64,000 nt of DNA from Nemertoderma westbladi (taxonomy: Eukaryota; Xenacoelomorpha; Nemertodermatida; Nemertodermatidae), in contig JAUCBJ010007214.1 in the NCBI GenBank assembly GCA_032718475.1, positions 1 through 64,000 on the forward strand, in the 5' to 3' direction. A program made the position numbers and the translations under genes. This document shows, piece after piece, positions 1 to 9,731 of the stretch. Below the pieces are notes generated by a model. That model was not told where the DNA came from. It saw only the letters and a program-made list of their open reading frames with translations, and did no database searches. Every line of letters starts with the position of its first letter. Position 1 is the first letter of the stretch.

Positions 1-904
1 ACCCACCAATACATAACCGCGACATCTACCACCCACGGAAGGTAGCACGAACTTATTTCCAATCGCACGTTCAATATGCGAAGCCAGGTGGTTTATAGGA
101 ATATAATCTACGCAGTACTAAATACAGTCGATGCAGTAATGAATGATATTCAAATAATTTATTTAATATACTGTTAATGCCTCTGAAAACTTAGACAATT
201 AAAATACACAGAAATCCCATCAAAAAATAATAAGCATAATATTTTGAGAAATAAACAATTTTGGATATAAGCCTTCTGCAGTGGTAATCTTATTGACTGA
301 CAATCATTAAATGAGATCTGTCTATTACCTGAGACTAAAGAACACAGACTCTATAGTGTAATAGGAGGTAGGGAATGCAGGTTTCAATCTCGTTAGGTCT
401 AGCTGGCAGCCGTGTGGCTAGTTACATACAACCCCCCTCCACTGGCATTCCCAGCAACTGGCTCCCTTACACACACATCCCCCATCTATGTACCAGCCAA
501 CTTGCAAGTTGGCCAATAAATGATCAGTATTTAATGAGAATCCATTTTTTATGCCGTTTTAATTACTTTAGATCAATTAAAGACACAATTATTAAAGCAA
601 ATCACTTGAACTAATTAAAAACTATAATAGAATGGCGTATGTGGATTACATCTGTATAATTTTTAATTATAATTATTTAAATCTTATACTGTAAAACAAT
701 TAATTTCCTTTAAAAGGCAGGTTGAAAATTGTGTTTTCACCGTAATCAACTTAATTAACTAATTAACTGCTATTATCTTAGCTTCTCGAAGGCCACACGG
801 AAATTCTACTTGGAAAATTTCTAAACTTTTGCCAAACAACATGTGTACCAAGTTTGGATAGATTTCATCAAAGATTGGCTGAGTTATTAACGTTTAAAAT
901 TGAA
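1..904. other. AT-rich flank, no gene recognised
   Basis: No convincing coding region, RNA gene or complete repeat is visible. The only open frame of note (375-614, plus) has no recognisable motif and I do not call it a gene. The stretch is probably intronic or intergenic host DNA next to the exon at 990-1248. Confidence 0.4.
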
Positions 905-951
905 CACGACAGAACGACAGAACGACAGAACGACAGAACGACAGAACGACA
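905..951. repeat. 8-bp tandem repeat (AGAACGAC)n
   Basis: About five head-to-tail copies of AGAACGAC. The sequence just before it has the character of the end of a dispersed element, but I cannot define a boundary. Confidence 0.8.
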
Positions 952-989
952 GGTTGATTAATGGTACCACTACGCTAAGGCTCACTCAC

Positions 990-1248
990 TTCGTGGCTCG
1001 CCCCACATTGCTAAAAATGCACCAATCAGAGTCTTCGACCAACCACGTTCTTCTACAATAATTGGAAAGAATGTTTCCAGTAGATTTTGACACCATCCTG
1101 GTATCAATTGATACATGAGCAATATGGCCACCAACATGTAAAGTCGCCAGCCCTTTTGATGGCCATTCTGGTTCGTAATAATTTTATTTGTATTCTCACA
1201 TGATATAATGGAAGCTTCTCCTTCTGACATCTTATAATCAAACTTCAA
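990..1248 (-). CDS. Probable first coding exon of a major-facilitator (MFS) transporter, partial
   Basis: The frame opens at 1248 with a short polar N-terminus of about 33 residues. A hydrophobic segment then starts with GWRLYMLVAILLMYQLIPGW and is followed by FFPIIVEERGWSKTLIGAF. This is the layout of the first transmembrane helix and following loop of MFS carriers of the monocarboxylate/oxalate-formate type, where an FGWSR-like motif precedes helix 2. The frame would stop soon after residue 82, but a good splice donor (GTGAGT, minus strand, from 989) lies there, so I read it as exon 1 of an intron-containing gene that continues off the left edge. No second exon is visible in 1-980. Element A sits about 215 bp upstream of the start. 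Family assignment is by motif only; it could be a gene fragment. Confidence 0.4.
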
Positions 1249-1463
1249 ATGGTGTTGTATTTTATCGTATACTAATTAATGATATTTACTTTATGGAAAA
1301 TGGTAAAGCCATTGGAATGCTAAATATATTATTAAGTATTCTAGTATAAATTATAAGAAAATCTGCTAAGGAATGGTCTTCTATTTTGATGAAATGTGCA
1401 TCAATACTACCTATCTTTCTACGTATCTTTCTGTTAGTTTATCTGAGATTTATAGTATCCTAT
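1249..1463. other. Flank between exon and element A
   Basis: AT-rich sequence upstream of the putative exon; it would contain the 5' UTR and proximal promoter of that gene if the exon is real. The last five bases (1459-1463, CCTAT) are the left target duplication of element A. Confidence 0.35.
1459..1463. repeat. Left target-site duplication of A (CCTAT)
   Basis: CCTAT directly abuts the LTR end and recurs at 21634-21638 immediately outside the other LTR. Five bases fits BEL/Pao integrase. Confidence 0.9.
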
Positions 1464-2593
1464 TGTTCGCGCTTTTAGACTTTTAGCAGTTTAACCTGCC
1501 AATTTTAGTTGTCCCCTTGTTTATAAATCGACTTTAGCCTATATCAATTACTTAGTGTACTGAAGTTACATCAGCCAAAGCCAGTCTGTGCGCGACCTTT
1601 CACCCACGGTTTTGGGAGACTGGATTCGGATTCCTTGAGAGTTATTGCAGTGTGGACCTACTGTATTATTCTATTGATATTTACGATATAATCTCTGACA
1701 ATATATTTACTTTCGGGGAAATATAAACAGTTCCTGTAGGACGTGGCGCTTTAAGTATAAAAACAGAGTTATGACTTATACTAATCACAACTAGATAGCC
1801 ACAGAGTTTCGTAAATAGCGCATTCTTTAGGAGATGCTTTATTAACCTTCACACTACTTCACACTGCTTCACACTACTTCACACTACTTCGCACTGATCT
1901 GCCGACCGTCACTGAATTTGATCATATATAAGGAGGATCGCAACTGACACATGTAGGGATTATGAAATAGCATTTAATTCACACAAAACAAATATTATGT
2001 AAGTCGCAGTTGCTACCGGTAAACCTGTTCCTCTTACCTCAGTAAGATTGGGGTGTTTATGATTATTTATCGGTATTCTCTAAATATAACAGCAATATCC
2101 ATTAATATAACAACAATTAATAACAGAAGTAAAATAATGCGGTGAACAGTCAGTATGTGTTACTTATGCAGGTAAAAACCGTAATGTTCAGTAGAATGAC
2201 AAGTAAGTAATAATCCAGGTAGGTGAGTTAAGTTAATAGATTTACGTTCTTATAATCAATGACATCTGATGTTTCCTAGGCCAAAGTCTGAAACTTCTAC
2301 ACCGAAGCACAGAAGATTCCGAGCTGGTTCTGATGCTCAGAAAAAAGTAAACAAAAACAGTAATGTATTGCGCGAGTTTCCATAGGACCTTGGTTAGACA
2401 TAAAGGGAAAATCGCTCTGATTGGCTGAATAGGCAGAACAAAGAACTTCCATATCCACAAGAAATCAGCTGACAGATTTCGTCATCTGGGCTCTAATTCC
2501 TTCCCGTCACGCAGTTGGATAAATTTAGGGCTATTTTAGAGTATTCTGCGCATTGTGGAAAAATGACTTGTTATGTCCGCAAAAGCTTTTACA
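1464..2593 (-). repeat. 3' LTR of element A
   Basis: Complete LTR of 1,130 bp, TG...CA on the minus strand. It matches 20545-21633 (A 5' LTR) and, inverted, 22016-23214 (B 5' LTR). It contains five copies of a 10-bp repeat (CTTCACACTA-like, 1847-1896) next to a TATATA-containing stretch. On the sense strand the sequence just before the LTR reads TGGGAGCAG, a plausible polypurine tract for plus-strand priming. Confidence 0.9.
1847..1896. repeat. 10-bp tandem repeat inside the A/B LTR
   Basis: Five imperfect copies of a CTTCACACTA-type decamer. It is present in the other long LTRs as well (about 20880-20929 and, inverted, 22782-22827), so it belongs to the LTR family and may be a repeated regulatory site. 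Confidence 0.75.
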
Positions 2594-2670
2594 CTGCTCC
2601 CAGAAAATGGGATTTAAGTCTATAAAATATAAAAATCACAGTTTCTAAAATACAAAAATACTCTAAACTA

Positions 2671-3002
2671 TTAGTCCTTCTTACGTGAACGGCCTTTACG
2701 AAGTTTTTGAGGCTAGTAAGAGTCCTTTTCTCTTTGGGGCGAGCCACTTTACTAGGAGGGCTATAACTCCTGGGTGAGGGGTGCAATGCAATTGCATCGG
2801 AAGGTTTAGGATTACGGTCGGTGTATCCGCCGGTCGAGGTACCCGGTTGATCGATATCAACCTCAGTGGAACGAGGTCGAACAACCTTTAGAGCGCGTTT
2901 CAGGACAGCAGCTCTTACTGGTCCCTGATGAGTCATTTGCACGAGAGCGGTAGGTGGACCGTGAGTAGTGAGAAATTTCCTCGGTTTGATGGTTCTTTCC
3001 AA
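2671..3002 (-). pseudogene. Basic, proline-rich C-terminal tail of A accessory protein
   Basis: Contains PGTSTGGYTDRNPKPSD and HPSPRSYSPP and ends in a Lys/Arg cluster. In the B copy (about 59850-60255) the upstream codons run on into this tail with no stop. The basic tail suggests nuclear or nucleic-acid association; this is inference. Confidence 0.6.
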
Positions 3003-3008
3003 CTCGAG

Positions 3009-4178
3009 TTATTGGGCTCTATATTCATAGCGTCGTCTGTGAACTTCCTGTAGCTCTGGATGCGAGTTTATGAATAAGTCACCATATTCCGGATCTTGAC
3101 GGATGAAGTTGATCAAGTTATAGGAATTAATGTCGTTAGGATTAATATTCCTAAGGTACTTGCGAACAAATTTGGTCGAAATGTTCTCGCCAACACGCTT
3201 CATTACCTCGTAGATAGGGGTACGAGATTTTTGCTCAACGGAAGCAAAGAGATATGGGTGAAACGCATAGACTCCTTCATAGGCACGTCCAGGGTAGTAC
3301 CGATGGCGTGATTTGCAATGGAGATCCGCGTTAGCTTCCCAGGCTCGAATATAACGCAGGGCAACCATTTCGTCTATGCTTTCTAGATCTCGGTTGAAAG
3401 GGCAATCGAAACTTGCGTGTCCTTTAAACTGGCAATGATGACATTGAGTCATAAATTGAGGACAGACTGCGAAGATGTGTAGGTTATTGAGTTTACAATA
3501 CGCACAATAGATCTCCATGGAAGATTGATCTTTAAAGTAGGAGCAGGGTACGCTGGAGTCCACCGGGGTGAAGTGATCTCGCGATGCGCATAATCGGCAA
3601 TGTTTTCTAGAAACATAATTGGCATGCCAATAATCGTATGCGGTGAGACATTGTGGACCTTGATACCATTCCAGGACGTAGTCGTTGTCACTGCTCCTGG
3701 GCACTGTGGGTTGAATCTCCTCGGACTCTAAGCAAATTGGTTCGTCTTCCAATTGCATAGCTGAGGTAGGTGTAGCTGTCTCCTCAAGTGAACCCACTGT
3801 CTGAACTTCCACGATAGAATAACCTGTGGGAATTCGGGGTCTTTGTATAACAGAGGAATGTAAGTTCTGTATACAAACAGCCTTGAAAATGGCGAATCCA
3901 GCACTGTCTAACTTCTCAGCAGCTGAGTCTCTTAGGCTGAGCTTGGTCAGAGCGCGGTCCTTGAACTGACTATCAACGTTACGGAATAGAGTCAGAAAGC
4001 ACCCAAAGCATTCGAATCGGATGAATTTATTGTGTTCATCTAACTTGGCGAGTTTGGTTCCAAGTAACAAGGGATGGGCGTGTATAGTGTGACTGCACAC
4101 ATTGGCTAGCCAACCGGCAAGTGCGGCGTTCTCGAAGATAGTGTATATAGATAATGAGGGACGGAGTGGAACACTCAT
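3009..4178 (-). CDS. A accessory protein, paired zinc-knuckle segment (389 aa open)
   Basis: The longest intact piece of the accessory gene. Around residues 185-210 lies a Cys/His-rich stretch (HCRLC...), and around 225-260 two consecutive knuckles: C-x2-C...H...C, then C-x2-C-x4-H-x4-C, linked by CPQ (CAYC ... VCPQF ... CHHCQFKGH ... C). The following ~130 residues are Tyr/Arg-rich and helical-looking. The ORF in element C (24617-25915) has the same double knuckle with the same CPQ linker and the same C-x2-C-x-F-[KR]-G-H core. This is distinct from the gag knuckles of A, which sit in the gag ORF. Likely an RNA- or DNA-binding accessory protein; specificity unknown. Confidence 0.6.
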   Translation of the reverse strand: MSVPLRPSLSIYTIFENAALAGWLANVCSHTIHAHPLLLGTKLAKLDEHNKFIRFECFGCFLTLFRNVDSQFKDRALTKLSLRDSAAEKLDSAGFAIFKAVCIQNLHSSVIQRPRIPTGYSIVEVQTVGSLEETATPTSAMQLEDEPICLESEEIQPTVPRSSDNDYVLEWYQGPQCLTAYDYWHANYVSRKHCRLCASRDHFTPVDSSVPCSYFKDQSSMEIYCAYCKLNNLHIFAVCPQFMTQCHHCQFKGHASFDCPFNRDLESIDEMVALRYIRAWEANADLHCKSRHRYYPGRAYEGVYAFHPYLFASVEQKSRTPIYEVMKRVGENISTKFVRKYLRNINPNDINSYNLINFIRQDPEYGDLFINSHPELQEVHRRRYEYRAQ

Positions 4179-4322
4179 AAAGCTATAAACGACGCCAGGT
4201 GCGGTTAATGGTCCGTCAAAGTATAATCGAGAATAATGATCTCCATATACTTGTTGATAGCTGACAGGGTTTCCAACTTTGAAATTCCATCCATATTCTT
4301 GGAATTCTTGTCCGATAGAGGT

Positions 4323-4839
4323 TCATTGTACTTTATTGATGCTGCTGGATGTATTGGCATACATAGTTCGGAAGAAACCTTGGCCTTCTGCCCAGGGAGC
4401 AATCAGCTGAGTGTCTACGGAAGGGTATGGGATATTCTCCATGTTTCTGAAGTCATTTTGGAGATCTCCATAAACAGCTGAGCCGATTTTAAGGATTCTC
4501 TCGTTAAACAGCATCTCAAGCACTGGCTGGGGTAACATCGATCCATCTATACCCATGGCCGGTTTGCGCTCGGTATCGGTAACATAACACTGCACGAGTT
4601 CGAATTGTCCATGTCGGAGATTCTTTTGTATCTCGGTGAGAGTCTCAAAAGAATAATCGATCATGTCGGAACACGCACAACACATGGGTAGAACCAGCTA
4701 GTCCACGTAAGTGTATCATTCGCGTAGTTCCCAGCTCTCCAACTGGAATGCTACCTTCGTTATCGTAAGTGACAACTCCATACATTTCGATAACGTTAAG
4801 AGTCTCGTTCCACTCTTTGGTGGTGTTTTCTATAGTCAT
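4323..4839 (-). pseudogene. A accessory gene, frameshifted middle fragments
   Basis: Two overlapping minus-strand frames (4839-4645 and 4685-4323) continue the accessory gene between the coiled-coil part and the knuckle part. They shift frame near 4670, so this stretch is broken. No known motif; a Cys-containing SSTHVLCVFRHDR segment lies at the join. Confidence 0.45.
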
Positions 4840-5671
4840 CTAGCGCGTAGGTTGACCTCGTGTACCATACGACGGACAAGATCCGCTCGATTGTCCGGAG
4901 GCTCAATGATATACCATCGACACGAGCAGCCTCGATTGGCGGACGTTGTAACATATGAGCGTCAGCGATAAAATCTTTAGATCTTAAGTTGATGTCAACC
5001 GGTTGGGGTTGTACCGTGGCGAAGAGTTTGTCTCCGAAATGGGGAACCATTGAAGGATGAATGATGGTTTTGGAATAGAGATCAGTCATAAGGATTTGAG
5101 CTTCTGGTTGGGCTAAAGCTGCTTCTTCTCTATCATCCATTTTGATGTGTTTCTCCTTGAGCTGATTTTCCTCCGCTTGTCGTTGGAAGTGTTCGTCCAA
5201 AAACTCTTGTAGAGAGTAGGTTCGTCCAAGTTCGATATCTTCTTCGAGATTCTGAATTTCCCGATCGAACTGAGGTAAAGCTAATTCTTTTACCGCTTGG
5301 ACTTGCTGTTGCAATTTACGTTTGTCTAAACAATCGTAAGTTCCTTTTCCGATCTTTTGTCGAATAGCATCTAGCTCGTTTCGTACAATGCTCCCCTCCA
5401 CCTCGGTGACAGGTTGTATCGGGGTTAAACCAGGATGATTATACGGGTTGAACGGCGATATTAGGTGTCCGCGTCCCAATCCGGCTAGGTAGGATGGGCG
5501 AATATCTAGGGAGCCCACAACCGGTGTGTCACCGACTAATTGTTCGGGTAACACTAGATCTTTAAACAATGAGTACAGTTCAGGAGGATCCGTCATACTA
5601 TTAGGATCAAGAGTCTGAGGTCTCACTAGGGAATGAGGAGGTCTGACCGAGTATTCTGGAACTCTGATCAT
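4796..5671 (-). CDS. A accessory protein, coiled-coil segment (291 aa open)
   Basis: An acidic/basic alternating helical region (about residues 95-185, containing KRKLQQQVQAVKEL and REIQNLEEDIELG) suggests a coiled coil. It is flanked by Pro-rich sequence with no known domain. It lies 5' of the knuckle segment in the same broken gene. Function unknown; oligomerisation of the accessory protein is the simplest reading. Confidence 0.5.
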   Translation of the reverse strand: MIRVPEYSVRPPHSLVRPQTLDPNSMTDPPELYSLFKDLVLPEQLVGDTPVVGSLDIRPSYLAGLGRGHLISPFNPYNHPGLTPIQPVTEVEGSIVRNELDAIRQKIGKGTYDCLDKRKLQQQVQAVKELALPQFDREIQNLEEDIELGRTYSLQEFLDEHFQRQAEENQLKEKHIKMDDREEAALAQPEAQILMTDLYSKTIIHPSMVPHFGDKLFATVQPQPVDINLRSKDFIADAHMLQRPPIEAARVDGISLSLRTIERILSVVWYTRSTYALDDYRKHHQRVERDS

Positions 5672-5686
5672 AGGTTTATTTAAGGA

Positions 5687-5995
5687 TCATTTGAGTCGAG
5701 CGAGCGTTGGTGATACATCGAACAAGTTTCGCTCGAAACCCCTGCAAGTATAGCAAGTAAAACCGTGTTTAGCGCAACGTCTCCGCGGATGTTTATGTCT
5801 TTCCGTTTGTTGGTTGGGTCTAGTGCATTCATCACAATAATACCAAAGACGCACGTCTTGTAGGGGAAACGCGGGTGATCTCTCTCCAGTTTTACAATAT
5901 TCCTCCATCTGTTCGAAGCTATCCGGCACAACAGGTAGTGGTTGATCGGCGGTAAGATACATCATAGTGAAATAGAGTCGTTTGAGTTCTATCAT
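5687..5995 (-). CDS. A accessory protein, Cys/His cluster segment (102 aa open)
   Basis: Carries CDEC, then HKH, RRRC, KHGFTCYTC over about 35 residues: a C-x2-C ... H-x-H ... C ... C-x2-C arrangement that probably binds zinc but matches no finger I can name. It precedes the coiled-coil segment by a few bases and is out of frame with it. Confidence 0.45.
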   Translation of the reverse strand: MIELKRLYFTMMYLTADQPLPVVPDSFEQMEEYCKTGERSPAFPLQDVRLWYYCDECTRPNQQTERHKHPRRRCAKHGFTCYTCRGFERNLFDVSPTLARLK

Positions 5996-6563
5996 AGGGT
6001 TATGATGTGTACCTTGAGGATATCGAGTTTCTAGATTTTGTTGACTGGCTACATTGAGATATGTTTCTCTTAAGAATTCAAATATTTGTTGAAGTCATTG
6101 CGTTTATCCGGCTCTTCAACGTCTTCTCTTTCAAGTCGATTTCGAATAGAATTTTCGTGTTCGATTCTCAGTTTATCATTCCAACTCCGCTGGGTATGAT
6201 ATTTAAATAGAATCATTTCCCTTTTCGGTGTCTACATCGTCCTTATCGTGTAAATCGATAGGATAACCAGTAGTTAAGAAGTCCATATACGTACCATTAC
6301 GATGCGTATAGCGAGCGGTGAATTTTCTATAGTCCAATTCACGCGTGACCTGTTCCTTTGACATTGGCGGTTCGATATAACGGCCATCGTCCTTTGTAGT
6401 AGGTTAACTAGCGTTGCCGCTTATTAAACTATCAACAAACGCTTGCAATGGTAGGGTATATCGCTCCATGATACCAAGGTCTTCTTCTATTAACTCAGTC
6501 ATAGCTGCTATATGAGTTTATCGATATTATAATTAATGATATGTAGGCCAGCGGTCGTCGCTG

Positions 6564-6578
6564 CCCCCCCCCCCCCCC
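6564..6578. repeat. Poly(C) tract, 15 bp
   Basis: Fifteen consecutive C on the plus strand (G on the sense strand of A), 62 bp upstream of the first ATG of the accessory gene. One of at least seven such tracts of 11-20 bp in the window. Confidence 0.9.
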
Positions 6579-7322
6579 TCAATGCCCCCGGACAGCGCAA
6601 GATCCTCAGCGCTGATTTAATGTCGTCGCTGTGCCTCTCGCCAACGTAGTAGCTACGTAACGACAACAATAACCAGCACGAGTCACTCCACTGTCTGTCC
6701 CAAGGGCTTAGATTTACTGGAGGTTCTTGCTACAGAGGCAGGGTAACTTTCACAACTGCGACTCGCTACTGTAAACACACTTTAGTAGTAACATTCACCT
6801 ATAAATACACAACTTCCACACTCCTGTCACAAATTTTACACATTCGGGCCATTTGTCCATTAGTCAAGTGCCTTCCAGAATGCCACGTTATTATTATGTA
6901 TCCCTGGATACTAGCAGGGTGCTATTTATACAGTATGCTATTCAATGGGGCAAGCTTTCTATTGTTCTTTTAACTCGCTTCTAATTCTAGCGTGGTTGTT
7001 GCTATGGTGACATTATGGAAAGCTAGAAGTAGAATTAGGGTAATTCTCATGCATACAGATCTGGGATGCTATTTAATAGTAATTCTTTAATTGTCAATAT
7101 TCCCCTTTATACATGATTTTATGAATTTTATCGGCTATTGACTATACATTGGAGATTCTCTTACACTAGTATACTTAATACGGTGAATCTCCACTCCCAT
7201 GATCTATTAATTAATGGAATTTTGGGAATGTTATAAATTGTATAAAATGACAATTTATCAAATTCATGAGAGGATATGAATTGAAAATTTATCCTCGTAG
7301 ATTTTATTATTTGATATTAAAA

Positions 7323-7700
7323 TAGACACAATTTTATTCCAGAACATGTCTGGGGACTAGGATCCTTAATTCTAGGAATTTTGTCCTTTTAAGAGTATCG
7401 GTAAGTGCTACGATATCTTAATCGACTAGAATTTTAAAGGATCTAAATTTTAACAGATTTTTGATTTACGGACTCTCCAGAGTTAATTTGTCCACATTTA
7501 CTCTATTTTAACATTTGTTTTAACAGATTTTATAAATATTTATTAAATATTTAATATTTAAGATGGGCACCGATTTAATCCAGAACATGTCTGGGGACGT
7601 TAACCACTGATTCTAGAATTTTGTCTTTCAAGTATATCGGTGGGTGCCGCGATATCTTAATCGACTAGAATTTCAGATGGTCAAAGGGTTTAACAGATTT
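7323..7700. repeat. Two-copy ~140-bp direct repeat in A
   Basis: Segments near 7323-7460 and 7562-7700 share blocks such as CCAGAACATGTCTGGGGAC and GATATCTTAATCGACTAGAA in the same order, followed by a TTTAACAGATTT block in each. They are diverged, so the duplication is old relative to the insertion. Confidence 0.7.
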
Positions 7701-8229
7701 ATTTTGCATTTTAACGCTACTGTTAAATGGACATCATTCTACCTATATGTATTATTTAATATACGGTATGAGAGCAATATTGCAAGAAGCAATGACAGTG
7801 AGAAGAGGCAAGTCGTTTCCAAGGTATACCCAGAGCTTGGTTTAGCCGAGACACGAGGATCTGAACTTTGCATTCCTAATACTCTACTTACCAATAATAC
7901 TTGAGTATAGTAGGGGCGGTATTGTACTTTTAATAAGTACGGACATTTCATCTTACTGTAGTCACGTATTTATAGTATGATACGGACAGTAAGGAAAGAG
8001 AAAATGAATTATTTCTCGCCATTAATCGAAATATATAATGCTAATTAATTAAGTAATAAACATGAATAATATTGCACCAATCTACTGAATAATCGTTAAA
8101 ATAATATTCTACTAAATAAAATTAAAGAAAATGATTATAATAATAAAATTACGTAATAATACATACATAAATATAAAAATAATAAAAAAAACATAAAATA
8201 ATGTAGTCATACACCCACTCCAGATGCTC

Positions 8230-9580
8230 TTACGTTGGGGAGTCCCTAGATGTTTGTTGGATTAGGGAGGTGGTCGTGGGAAGAGTATCTTGCCTTCCAT
8301 ATTTTCCGGATAGCTCTCGGTCTCTTTCCAGTAAACATAAACGACCAACTGGGCGATTAAGTTGTTGTGTTTCGAATACAATTCCAGGTTTCTTAAAGTT
8401 ACGTCGCATGACGACAAGTTCTACCGATCGCACTAAACCATCATCGGATATATGAGTCTCGATGGTACGACCTGTCTGCCACCTCTGGCAGAGGTGGCAG
8501 ATCTGATTCCACGATAAGGACCATGTCTCCGGCGCTGACGTTTTCTTGCTGCGCAAACCACTTTGTTCGAAGTTGTAGTGTAGGAAGATAATGTTTTTCG
8601 AAATGGTCAGCGAAACGACGGGATAACAACAGCATAAGTTGCCAAGTTTGTCGGCAGTATTCGTCTCCGTCCGTGATTTCCGATTGCGGGAGCATGGCTA
8701 CAGGTTTCTTTAGTAGGAAATGCATGGGTGTTAGCGCTTCTAGGGAGTCGGGACTCGATGAGACTGGCCTAAGCGGTCTCTCGTTAAGATAGGCGGCGAT
8801 TTCTTCCATTAACGTCCGCAAAAGTTCGTCGGTGAGATACGCGCGGCATGGCACTATAAAGTGAAATGCGGTCTTCACGCTCCGTATTAATCTCTCCCAA
8901 CTTCATCCCCACCAAGGGGTGTCGGCGGCGTTGAAGGTCCAGCTAGATGCTGTTACCCTTAGCTGATCGTCCACCTGTCTTTGGTTCCAATCTTTCACGT
9001 AAGCTTTGATCTCATTATTGGTGCCAATGAAGTTCGTTCCTTTGTTGGATCTCATGGTGTTGCTAGTCCCAAAACGAGCAATCTGTCGGTGTAAACTCAG
9101 TATGAAGCTGTTGGTAGATAGATCGTTCACTATATCTAGATGGATCGCTCTACAAGTCATACAGACAAAGATTACACACCATCACTTAACTATAGTCCTA
9201 GCACGATATACTTCAATAGGGCCAAATAAATCCATACCAGTATTAGTAAAGGGTGGTTCATAGAAGCTTACTCTTTCCCTAGGTAATTCTGCCTCTCGCT
9301 CTTTCCTACAGGGTATACAGTTCCTAAGAACTTGGTTCAGAGCTCTACGGGGATTATTGAAATAATAGCGAGTTCGAATTTCGCTAAGAACTCGTTCTCT
9401 ACCAGCATGGTAAAGCCTACTGTGAACATCTACAATCATCTTGATTTGTATTTCAAGATTTCTAATGAGTATGGGAAACTTATCGGAATCTTCATAGCAT
9501 TGCAGGAGTCTCAGTATCTGCTTATTGGTATCCTCATGCTCTTGGTAACTGATCTTCTCCATCAGAAAACTTTCAGACAC
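8230..9580 (-). pseudogene. Element A integrase region, broken
   Basis: Pieces 9580-9182, 9160-8903, 8878-8441 and 8556-8230 together give a zinc-binding N-terminus (RLYHAGRE ... CIPCRK), the catalytic core and the BEL/Pao C-terminal domain (DMVLIVESDLP ... GRLCLLERDRE). First core Asp: GMDLFGPIEV. At the second catalytic Asp this copy reads RSNKGTNF where B has RSDKGTNF, so the active-site Asp is changed to Asn. A TGA replaces a Gly codon just before the SWER motif that carries the catalytic Glu. The region is further broken by frameshifts. The family normally catalyses insertion of the cDNA into host DNA. Confidence 0.88.
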
Positions 9581-9731
9581 TTTATAGGCGGGAAGGCTTT
9601 AATAGCATGGACCTTTTTGGATATTATTGGAGCGATATCACTAGTGATCTTCGTCCTGGAATAGTGATGATAGAAACATCTTTTAAGATACACAACGGCA
9701 TTGCAAAGCCGATTAAAGGAGCTATAATGAT

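Larger units (their letters stand above)
2671..6502 (-). pseudogene. Element A accessory gene downstream of pol, broken (~3.8 kb)
   Basis: Minus-strand coding potential runs almost continuously from an ATG at 6502 to a stop at 2671 but is split by several frameshifts and stops. The first piece is only 32 codons. The middle is rich in charged coiled-coil-like sequence, and a paired CCHC zinc knuckle lies in the C-terminal third. The last ~110 codons are basic and proline-rich and end in RSRKKD; the stop that separates them (near 3007) is absent from the element B copy, so the tail belongs to the same protein. I see no signal peptide, transmembrane helix or fusion-peptide-like segment, so it does not look like an envelope. 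I do not recognise the full-length protein. Its place between pol and the 3' LTR is that of an accessory retroelement gene, probably nucleic-acid binding. Confidence 0.7.
6503..8229 (-). other. Noncoding stretch of element A between pol and accessory gene
   Basis: About 1.7 kb with no credible long frame. It holds the poly(C) tract, a two-copy ~140-bp direct repeat, and an AT-rich segment directly after pol. The part next to pol (about 7700-8229) is conserved, inverted, in B at 59125-59640. It could contain the leader or splice acceptor for a subgenomic mRNA of the accessory gene; nothing in it proves that. Confidence 0.55.

Noticed and set aside
375-614. 79-codon ORF in the left flank
   Set aside because: No motif, no repeat in the window, ordinary for AT-rich noncoding DNA.
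2671-6502. Host gene or DNA-virus-derived segment between pol and LTR of A
   Set aside because: It is also present as a remnant in B at the same place, and its knuckle protein has a counterpart in C, so it belongs to the elements.
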